From an uncultured Bacteroides sp. (GTDB taxonomy: Bacteria > Bacteroidota > Bacteroidia > Bacteroidales > Bacteroidaceae), in the NCBI RefSeq assembly GCF_902491285.1, contig NZ_CABUHK010000085.1, forward strand, positions 1-22,393: 22,393 bases of DNA. The letters run 5' to 3'. The translations under genes and the position numbers were made by a program. Below the pieces are notes generated by a model, which was given only the letters and a program-made list of their open reading frames with translations, searched no databases and was not told the origin of the DNA. Shown one piece after another: positions 7,663 through 14,124 of the stretch (within the stretch, counting starts at the first letter, position 1; every line of letters begins with the position of its first letter).

Positions 7663-7675
7663 ATAAAAAGATAAA

Positions 7676-8569
7676 ATGAAGTACATTACAAAAGAAGTCA
7701 GAATAGGTATTGCAGGTATCATTGCACTATGCGTGCTTATTTATGGAATTAACTGGCTGAAAGGGATACATATGTTTCAACCTTCCAGCTATTTCTATGC
7801 CAAATTTCAGAACGTGAACGGACTGACCAAGTCGAGCCCGGTATTTGCAGACGGTGTTCGTGTGGGTATTGTACGCGACATTGATTATGATTACACAACC
7901 CCCGGTAACGTGGTGGTAGAAGTAGAACTTGACACAGAACTGCGTATCCCGAAAGGAAGTAGCGCCGAACTGGTATCCGAACTGATGGGCGGTGTGCGCA
8001 TGAATATACTTCTCGCCAACAACCCGCGCGAAAAATATGCCATAGGTGACACCATTCCCGGCACACTGAACAACGGAATGATGGAAAGTGCAGCAAAACT
8101 CATCCCAAAAGTAGAGGAAATGCTTCCGAAACTGGACTCCATCCTTATCTCGCTGAACAACATCTTAGGTGACAAGAGTATCCCTGCTACTTTACATTCG
8201 ATAGAAACAACCACAGCCAATCTGGCAGTAGTCAGCTCGCAAGTGAAAGGACTTATGAGCAACGACATTCCGCAGCTCACCAGCAAGCTGAATACAATCG
8301 GAGATAACTTCGTAGCCATCAGCGGCAACCTGAAAGAAGTGGACTATGCATCTACTTTCAAAAAAATAGACGAAACGCTAGCTAACGTAAAAATTCTTAC
8401 AGAGAAATTGAACAGCAAAGATAATACCCTCGGACTGCTTTTCAACGACCCGACTTTATACAATAACCTGAACGCTACAACCGAAAATGCAGCCAGCTTA
8501 TTGGAGGACCTGAAAGAGCATCCAAAACGCTATGTTCACTTCTCATTATTCGGTAAGAAAGATAAGTAG
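7676..8569 (+). CDS. MCE/MlaD family lipid-trafficking protein
   Basis: Protein of 297 residues with a single N-terminal membrane anchor (about 9-27, GIAGIIALCVLIYGINWLKG) and one MCE domain (about 38-118: FQNVNGLTKSSPVFADGVRV, then VEVELDTELRIPKGSSAEL and ELMGGVRMNIL). A long helical C-terminal region follows (about 135-285, periodic hydrophobics, for example LPKLDSILISLNNIL). MCE proteins of this type form hexameric rings or helical tubes in the periplasm that carry lipids between membranes in ABC transport complexes. The permease and ATPase partners are not in this window. Close spacing to the amidase suggests one envelope operon. Confidence 0.92.
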   Translation: MKYITKEVRIGIAGIIALCVLIYGINWLKGIHMFQPSSYFYAKFQNVNGLTKSSPVFADGVRVGIVRDIDYDYTTPGNVVVEVELDTELRIPKGSSAELVSELMGGVRMNILLANNPREKYAIGDTIPGTLNNGMMESAAKLIPKVEEMLPKLDSILISLNNILGDKSIPATLHSIETTTANLAVVSSQVKGLMSNDIPQLTSKLNTIGDNFVAISGNLKEVDYASTFKKIDETLANVKILTEKLNSKDNTLGLLFNDPTLYNNLNATTENAASLLEDLKEHPKRYVHFSLFGKKDK

Positions 8570-8577
8570 CATTTTAT

Positions 8578-8604
8578 CGTTATATAGATTTTATCTAAAT
8601 AACG
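8578..8604 (+). terminator. Hairpin after the MCE gene, possible weak terminator
   Basis: A 12-base arm (CGTTATATAGAT) pairs with ATCTAAATAACG with one mismatch around a TTT loop, starting eight bases after the MCE stop codon. It is A/T-rich and not followed by a T-run, so termination is uncertain; it may instead protect the mRNA 3' end. Confidence 0.4.
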
Positions 8605-8841
8605 AAACGTTTCAAAAAGCGCGCCATTGCTTCTCAAATGTCTATCTACAAACCGAAATAATATTCCCGTACAAACGTGTAGACGAGGGAAATATGGACA
8701 GAATTGAATATATAACACATTAGAGTACAGATACTTATAAATTTGCAAGAGTGAATCAACATAGCGTGTTGCGACTGATACATATAAGTCATTGAAAGTA
8801 AACACATTATTGTTCACACGAAAAAAACAAGAAAAATCAGA
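8605..8841. other. Noncoding stretch between MCE gene and dnaA promoter
   Basis: Together with its flanks this belongs to a 350-base gap without a convincing gene. Open frames on both strands are short and lack family features. The stretch holds a TAAATTTG (-7-like, 8738-8745) without a matching -33 element. I found no close DnaA box: the nearest, TTGTTCACA at 8812-8820, has two mismatches to TTATCCACA. A/T-rich tracts are present, but nothing here proves a replication origin. Confidence 0.4.
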
Positions 8842-8873
8842 TTTGTTTTTTCCGAATAAGATTCCCAATTTTG
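8842..8873 (+). promoter_or_regulatory. dnaA promoter
   Basis: TTTG at 8842-8845, 20 bases, then CAATTTTG at 8866-8873 (one mismatch to TAnnTTTG). A start near 8880 gives dnaA a leader of about 40 bases. Confidence 0.6.
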
Positions 8874-8919
8874 CAAACGTAGAAGTTTTGCTTAATTAAT
8901 AAATGTATTAAAAGTTACT

Positions 8920-10332
8920 ATGATTGAATCAAATCATGCCGTACTTTGGAACCGCTGTCTCGAGGTAATTAAAGACAATGTTCCCGAGACGACATATAAT
9001 ACTTGGTTTGCCCCGATTGTTCCATTAAAATATGAGGACAAAACATTGATCTTGCAGATCCCGAGCCAGTTTTTCTATGAAATTCTGGAGGAGAGATTCG
9101 TAGATCTAATCCGCAAGACATTATATAAGGTCATTGGCGAAGGCACCAAGTTGATGTACAACGTCATGGTCGACAAGACTTCGATTCCGAATCAAACCGT
9201 GAATCTCGAAGCAAGCAATCGTTCTACGGCTATTACTCCCAAAAGCATATTTGACGGTAACAAAGCGCCCAACTTCTTAAAAGCTCCTGCCGTTCAGGAC
9301 TTGGATCCGCATTTGAACCCCAATTATAACTTCGAAAACTTCATTGAAGGATACAGCAACAAGCTGTCGAGAAGTGTAGCCGAAGCCGTAGCACAAAAAC
9401 CCGGTGGTACTGCTTTCAACCCGCTGTTCCTTTACGGGGCATCCGGAGTGGGAAAAACACACCTTGCAAACGCAATAGGCACGAAAATCAAAGAAATTTA
9501 TCCTGAGAAAAGAGTATTGTACGTATCGGCACATTTGTTCCAGGTACAATATACGGATTCAGTGCGCAATAACACGACGAACGATTTCATAAACTTCTAT
9601 CAGACGATCGATGTATTGATTATTGATGATATTCAGGAATTTGCCGGTGTCACCAAGACGCAGAACAATTTTTTCCATATCTTCAATCATCTACACCAGA
9701 ACGGCAGACAGCTCATATTGACCTCCGACCGCGCTCCTGTGTTGTTGCAAGGTATTGAGGAACGCCTGCTCACCCGTTTCAAATGGGGTATGGTAGCAGA
9801 GCTGGAAAAGCCGACCGTAGAACTTCGCAAAAACATTCTGCGTAATAAGATACACCGTGACGGATTACAGTTCCCGGAGGAAGTTATCGATTATATTGCA
9901 GAAAATGTGAACGAAAGCGTCCGCGACCTGGAAGGTATCGTTATCGCAATCATGGCACGCTCTACTATTTTCAACAAGGAAATAGATATGGATTTGGCAC
10001 AACACATTGTTCATGGGGTGGTTCATAATGAGACAAAAGCTGTCACCATTGATGATATTCTCAAAGTGGTATGCAAGCATTTCGACTTGGAGCCGGCTGC
10101 CATACACACAAAATCCAGAAAAAGAGAAGTAGTTCAAGCAAGACAGATAGCCATGTATCTGGCCAAAAATCACACAGACTTTTCAACATCCAAGATAGGT
10201 AAGTTCATCGGTAACAAAGACCATGCAACCGTACTTCACGCCTGCAAGACCGTAAAAGGACAATTAGAGGTGGACAAGAGCTTTAGCGCAGAGGTACAGG
10301 AGATTGAGTCGTTGCTGAAGAAAAGAAACTAA
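8920..10332 (+). CDS. dnaA: Chromosomal replication initiator DnaA
   Basis: Full-length DnaA of 470 residues, the ATPase that binds and opens the origin. Domain I (about 1-90) begins with the typical [22 protein letters not shown]. Domain II is a short linker (about 90-135). Domain III (about 136-360) contains the Walker A motif GASGVGKT (Lys179, Thr180), Walker B IIDDIQ (Asp236-Asp237), sensor-1 LILTSDRAP and the arginine-finger region [11 protein letters not shown]. Domain IV (about 375-470) carries the DNA-binding signature [19 protein letters not shown]. The ATG at 8920 fits the promoter. No cluster of DnaA boxes, dnaN or recF is next to it, so the origin need not be here. It converges with the nitroreductase gene across a long inverted repeat. 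Confidence 0.98.
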   Translation: MIESNHAVLWNRCLEVIKDNVPETTYNTWFAPIVPLKYEDKTLILQIPSQFFYEILEERFVDLIRKTLYKVIGEGTKLMYNVMVDKTSIPNQTVNLEASNRSTAITPKSIFDGNKAPNFLKAPAVQDLDPHLNPNYNFENFIEGYSNKLSRSVAEAVAQKPGGTAFNPLFLYGASGVGKTHLANAIGTKIKEIYPEKRVLYVSAHLFQVQYTDSVRNNTTNDFINFYQTIDVLIIDDIQEFAGVTKTQNNFFHIFNHLHQNGRQLILTSDRAPVLLQGIEERLLTRFKWGMVAELEKPTVELRKNILRNKIHRDGLQFPEEVIDYIAENVNESVRDLEGIVIAIMARSTIFNKEIDMDLAQHIVHGVVHNETKAVTIDDILKVVCKHFDLEPAAIHTKSRKREVVQARQIAMYLAKNHTDFSTSKIGKFIGNKDHATVLHACKTVKGQLEVDKSFSAEVQEIESLLKKRN

Positions 10333-10433
10333 AATAGTGATTAATGTTTAGTGATTAGTGATTAGTGATTAATAGGCTGCGCATTTATACTTCAAGGCGT
10401 TAATCACTAATCACTAAACGTTAATCATTATTT
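10332..10433. repeat. Long heptad-periodic inverted repeat (bidirectional 3' element)
   Basis: Arms 10332-10364 and 10401-10433 pair over 33 bases with two positions that are G-U in RNA and no other mismatch. The left arm is built of seven-base units (GTGATTA, ATGTTTA, GTGATTA, GTGATTA, with one further GTGATTA in the loop); the right arm mirrors them. The extra unit allows a second register of 16 perfect pairs (10357-10372 with 10398-10413). It begins on the last base of the dnaA stop and covers the nitroreductase stop at 10428-10430. It is probably a shared transcription terminator or mRNA 3' stabiliser, although only the minus-strand side is followed by a short T-run. Confidence 0.85.
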
Positions 10434-11171
10434 CAAGAATCCCTGTCGGCGGAGTACGTCCAATAGATTTTCAGACATAAATTCGTTATCTTTCTTTGTA
10501 TAACGCACGTCTGTAAAGACTTGAGCCAAAGTTTCTTTTTTATTTTCTTCGATAAATTGTTTGTTTTCCGGCAATGATTCTTTATATGCATAGAGCTTGT
10601 CTATCTCTTCCGGCGTATAATCGTGATATTTCTCTTCGTGCACAGCAGCTTCCAAAGGCAAACGGTCTACTTGTGCGGGAATACCATCGGGATAACCCAC
10701 CGTTATCGTTGTGAGCGGGAATACCAGTTCAGGCAGTTGAAGAGTATCAATAATCATTTGGGGATTATAAGTAGTAGTGCCCAAATAACAAATACCGAGT
10801 CCTACTTCTTCCGCCAGCGTGCAGAAAGTCTGCGCAACCAGCAAAGTATCCATGGACGCATTCATAAAAGACATTAAATTATCATAGCCCGGCACAGCTT
10901 TCCGCTGTTCACACCACTTGCTGAAGCGACGGAAATCAGCACAAAAAGTAAGCACTACCGGCGCATTTTTTACCATCGGCTGGTTAAAATGAGCAGGCGA
11001 AAGTTTCTCTTTCATTTGTGTGTTGCGAGTAACAATCACACTATAAAGCTGCATCCCACCCATCGTAGAAGCGCGAAAAGAGGTTTCAAGCAAATCATTT
11101 AACAAATCAGGAGCAATGTCCTTCGACAGGTATTTCCTGATTGTTCTTCTGTTCTTTACGGTTTCAAACAT
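10428..11171 (-). CDS. Nitroreductase family protein (FMN-dependent)
   Basis: A 247-residue protein from the ATG at 11171 (MFETVKNRRTIRKYLSKDI). A TTG five codons upstream overlaps the -7 promoter box and is rejected as a start. Family features are the N-terminal RRTIRKY FMN-phosphate-binding segment, the helix around LLETSFRASTMGGMQLYSVIV, and the GLGICYLGTTTYNPQMI stretch, where the backbone holds the isoalloxazine ring. The length and the C-terminal tail (RQGFLK) suggest the NfsA-like branch, which reduces nitro compounds or quinones with NAD(P)H in the cytoplasm. The natural substrate is unknown. It converges with dnaA and overlaps the shared inverted repeat at its stop. Confidence 0.9.
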   Translation of the reverse strand: MFETVKNRRTIRKYLSKDIAPDLLNDLLETSFRASTMGGMQLYSVIVTRNTQMKEKLSPAHFNQPMVKNAPVVLTFCADFRRFSKWCEQRKAVPGYDNLMSFMNASMDTLLVAQTFCTLAEEVGLGICYLGTTTYNPQMIIDTLQLPELVFPLTTITVGYPDGIPAQVDRLPLEAAVHEEKYHDYTPEEIDKLYAYKESLPENKQFIEENKKETLAQVFTDVRYTKKDNEFMSENLLDVLRRQGFLK

Positions 11172-11183
11172 ATCTTTTTTTTG

Positions 11184-11191
11184 CAAAGATA
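11184..11191 (-). promoter_or_regulatory. -7 box directly upstream of the nitroreductase
   Basis: The minus strand reads TATCTTTG followed by C, a full TAnnTTTG match ending 12 bases before the ATG at 11171, implying a leader of only several bases. The -33 position has no clear TTTG. Confidence 0.45.
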
Positions 11192-11350
11192 TAAAAAGAA
11201 AAAACTATTCCACCATACTAACAGAAAAGAATAGTTTTCTTTTTGGAGAACTTTAACCTTTAAACAAAAAGCAAATTCATCTGTTTATCAAACACTTAAC
11301 GTGCACGAATGGAAAACTTGCAACCTGTTAATAAATTGTTTCATTTTTAT

Positions 11351-11381
11351 TTTGATAGATGAAAAAACATTCTTAGCTTTG
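11351..11381 (+). promoter_or_regulatory. nrdJ promoter
   Basis: TTTG at 11351-11354, 19 bases, then TAGCTTTG at 11374-11381: a perfect Bacteroides-type promoter. A start near 11387 gives a leader of about 70 bases. A second -7-like TACATTTG lies at 11386-11393 but has no -33 partner. The leader is too short for, and shows no conserved box of, a cobalamin riboswitch. Confidence 0.72.
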
Positions 11382-11455
11382 CGGCTACATTTGTTAACGA
11401 TAAGTAAACTTCTACATATTACTTATTAAAAACGAGATTTAACACAAATTGAATC

Positions 11456-13993
11456 GTGGAAAAACAGATTTATTCTTACGACGAAGCCTATGAAGAATCT
11501 TTACGATATTTTCAAGGCGACGAGCTTGCTGCAAGGGTTTGGGTAAACAAATACGCAGTAAAGGATTCTTTCGGAAATATTTATGAGAAGTCTCCGGAAG
11601 ATATGCATTGGAGAATTGCAAATGAAGTGGCACGCATCGAATCAAAGTATCCGAATGCACTTACAGCTAAAGAGCTGTACGACTTACTAGACCATTTCAG
11701 ATACATCGTTCCCCAAGGTAGCCCGATGACAGGAATCGGTAACGACTACCAGGTTGCTTCACTATCCAATTGTTTCGTTATCGGAGTAGACGGTGCCGCC
11801 GACTCTTACGGTGCCATCATCAAAATCGATGAAGAACAGGTACAACTAATGAAAAGACGTGGTGGCGTGGGACATGACTTGTCACACATCCGCCCGAAAG
11901 GCTCTCCCGTTAAAAACTCCGCATTGACTTCCACCGGTCTTGTCCCGTTCATGGAACGTTATTCAAACTCGACCCGTGAAGTGGCTCAGGACGGACGCCG
12001 CGGCGCATTGATGTTAAGTGTGTCTATCAAGCATCCGGACTCCGAGGCCTTTATCGACGCCAAGATGACAGAGGGAAAGGTGACCGGAGCAAATGTTTCG
12101 GTAAAACTGGACGATGCTTTCATGCAGGCAGCCGTAGATGAAAAACCTTATTTACAGCAGTATCCTATTGATTCGGACACCCCCGCATTTACTAAAGAAA
12201 TTGACGCTTCTACCTTATGGAAGAAGATCGTTCATAATGCATGGAAATCAGCAGAACCGGGTGTATTGTTTTGGGATACTATCATCCGCGAGTCTGTGCC
12301 CGACTGCTATGCCGACTTGGGTTACAGAACTGTATCGACCAATCCATGCGGTGAAATTCCTTTGTGTCCTTATGACTCTTGCCGCCTGTTGGCTATCAAC
12401 TTATACTCTTATGTAGTAAATCCGTTCAAGCCGGATGCGTATTTTGATTTTGATTTATTCCGGAAACACGTAGCTTTGGCTCAACGTATCATGGATGATA
12501 TCATCGACCTTGAACTGGAAAAGATCGAGCGCATCATGCAGAAGATTGATGAAGACCCGGAAAACGAAGAAGTGAAACGTGCGGAACGTGTGCTCTGGGA
12601 CAAGATATACAAGAAAAGCGGACAAGGTCGCCGTACCGGCGTAGGTATTACTGCCGAAGGCGATATGCTTGCTGCTTTGGGACTGCGTTACGGAACGGAG
12701 GAAGCTACGGAATTTTCTGAAAAGGTACACAAGACAGTAGCCCTCGGCGCTTACCGTTCTTCTGTAGAGATGGCGAAAGAACGCGGTGCTTTTGAAATAT
12801 ATGACAGCAAGCGCGAACAAAACAACCCGTTCATCCAACGTTTGGCGGAAGCCGACCCGGCACTGTACGAAGACATGAAGAAGTATGGACGCCGTAACAT
12901 CGCCTGCCTGACTATCGCTCCTACAGGAACAACCAGTTTGATGACTCAGACCACTTCGGGCATCGAGCCTGTGTTCCTGCCTGTTTACAAGCGCAGAAGA
13001 AAGGTGAATCCGAACGATACGAACGTACATGTAGACTTCGTTGACGAAACAGGAGACGCATTTGAGGAATATATCGTATTCCACCACAAGTTCGTTACGT
13101 GGATGGAAGCGAACGGCTACGATCCTGCCAAACGTTATACACAGGAAGAGATTGACGAACTGGTTGCCAAGTCTCCTTATTATAAAGCGACTTCCAACGA
13201 CGTTGACTGGTTGATGAAGGTGAAGATGCAGGGAAGAATCCAGAAATGGGTAGACCACTCCATCAGCGTGACAATCAATCTGCCAAATGATGTGGATGAG
13301 GATTTGGTGAACCGTCTGTATGTGGAAGCATGGAAATCCGGCTGTAAAGGCTGTACGGTATATCGTGACGGTTCACGTTCCGGCGTACTGATTTCCACCA
13401 AGTCGGAAAAGAAAACAGAGTTACCCCCTTGCAAACCACCTACGGTTGTAGAAGTGCGTCCGAGAATTCTGGAAGCCGATGTAGTACGTTTCCAGAATAA
13501 CAAAGAGAAATGGGTGGCTTTCGTCGGCTTGCTTGACGGACATCCTTATGAAATCTTCACCGGTTTGCAGGATGATGACGAAGGTATCCTGTTGCCTAAG
13601 AGTGTAACTTGCGGACGTATCATCAAGAACATCGATGAGGACGGCACGAAACGTTACGACTTCCAATTCGAGAACAAACGTGGATATAAGACGACCATTG
13701 AAGGATTGTCAGAGAAGTTTAACAAGGAATATTGGAACTACGCAAAATTGATTTCGGGAGTACTCCGCTACCGGATGCCGATTGAGCAGGTTATCAAGCT
13801 GGTAGGCTCTCTGCAATTGAACAGCGAAAGTATCAACACCTGGAAAAATGGTGTGGAACGTGCTTTGAAGAAGTATATTCAGGATGGAACCGAAGCCAAA
13901 GGAAAGAAATGTCCGAACTGTGGTAATGAGACATTGATTTATCAGGAAGGCTGTCTGATTTGTACTAGCTGTGGTGCCTCCCGATGTGGATAA
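11456..13993 (+). CDS. nrdJ: Adenosylcobalamin-dependent (class II) ribonucleotide reductase
   Basis: An 845-residue enzyme that makes deoxyribonucleotides using coenzyme B12 as radical source, so it works with or without oxygen. It begins with GTG. Active-site residues fall in the class II arrangement: Cys106 (SLSNCFVIG) and Cys309 (DSCRLLAIN) as the redox pair, and Asn296, Cys298 and Glu300 in the finger loop NPCGEIPL. The 11-residue spacing from Cys298 to Cys309 equals that of the Thermotoga enzyme. PTGTTS, the phosphate-binding segment, lies at about 490. The C-terminus (about 815-845) is a zinc-ribbon with CPNCG and CTSCG plus a final Cys-Gly, suited to re-reducing the active site. A strong promoter precedes it and an intrinsic terminator follows. 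Confidence 0.96.
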   Translation: MEKQIYSYDEAYEESLRYFQGDELAARVWVNKYAVKDSFGNIYEKSPEDMHWRIANEVARIESKYPNALTAKELYDLLDHFRYIVPQGSPMTGIGNDYQVASLSNCFVIGVDGAADSYGAIIKIDEEQVQLMKRRGGVGHDLSHIRPKGSPVKNSALTSTGLVPFMERYSNSTREVAQDGRRGALMLSVSIKHPDSEAFIDAKMTEGKVTGANVSVKLDDAFMQAAVDEKPYLQQYPIDSDTPAFTKEIDASTLWKKIVHNAWKSAEPGVLFWDTIIRESVPDCYADLGYRTVSTNPCGEIPLCPYDSCRLLAINLYSYVVNPFKPDAYFDFDLFRKHVALAQRIMDDIIDLELEKIERIMQKIDEDPENEEVKRAERVLWDKIYKKSGQGRRTGVGITAEGDMLAALGLRYGTEEATEFSEKVHKTVALGAYRSSVEMAKERGAFEIYDSKREQNNPFIQRLAEADPALYEDMKKYGRRNIACLTIAPTGTTSLMTQTTSGIEPVFLPVYKRRRKVNPNDTNVHVDFVDETGDAFEEYIVFHHKFVTWMEANGYDPAKRYTQEEIDELVAKSPYYKATSNDVDWLMKVKMQGRIQKWVDHSISVTINLPNDVDEDLVNRLYVEAWKSGCKGCTVYRDGSRSGVLISTKSEKKTELPPCKPPTVVEVRPRILEADVVRFQNNKEKWVAFVGLLDGHPYEIFTGLQDDDEGILLPKSVTCGRIIKNIDEDGTKRYDFQFENKRGYKTTIEGLSEKFNKEYWNYAKLISGVLRYRMPIEQVIKLVGSLQLNSESINTWKNGVERALKKYIQDGTEAKGKKCPNCGNETLIYQEGCLICTSCGASRCG

Positions 13994-14032
13994 ACATCTT
14001 ACGTATGTTAATTAATATATAAACAAAAGGTT

Positions 14033-14067
14033 AAAAGGAGTCCTCACGGGCTCCTTTTATTTTTTAT
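14033..14067 (+). terminator. Intrinsic terminator of nrdJ
   Basis: The 11-base stem AAAAGGAGTCC / GGGCTCCTTTT has one G-U pair and a TCAC loop, and is followed by a T-rich run (ATTTTTTATT). It lies 40 bases after the nrdJ stop and is a textbook rho-independent terminator. Confidence 0.9.
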
Positions 14068-14081
14068 TCAAAAAAATGTCT

Positions 14082-14089
14082 TATACTTG
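14082..14089 (+). promoter_or_regulatory. Possible -7 box for malQ
   Basis: TATACTTG followed by C has one mismatch to TAnnTTTG and lies 35 bases before the ATG at 14125. The -33 position falls in the T-run of the preceding terminator, without a clear TTTG. Confidence 0.35.
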
Positions 14090-14124
14090 CAGTGTCTTAA
14101 ATATTCAATCAAAATCTAATATAT

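Noticed and set aside
8536..8868. Open frame of 110 codons on the minus strand upstream of dnaA
   Set aside because: It overlaps the end of the MCE gene and the dnaA promoter, has an unusual Phe/Tyr-rich composition and no family features; treated as noncoding.
8605..8919. Possible replication origin next to dnaA
   Set aside because: No DnaA-box cluster and no dnaN or gidA-type neighbours; A/T-richness alone is not enough. A GC-skew plot of the whole genome would decide.
12455..13258. Open frame of 267 codons antisense to nrdJ
   Set aside because: It lies wholly within the well-supported nrdJ frame on the opposite strand; an artefact of codon usage.
13985..13993. Perfect DnaA-box complement TGTGGATAA
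   Set aside because: It is formed by the last Cys-Gly codons and stop of nrdJ, is single, and no box cluster lies around it, so chance is the simplest explanation.
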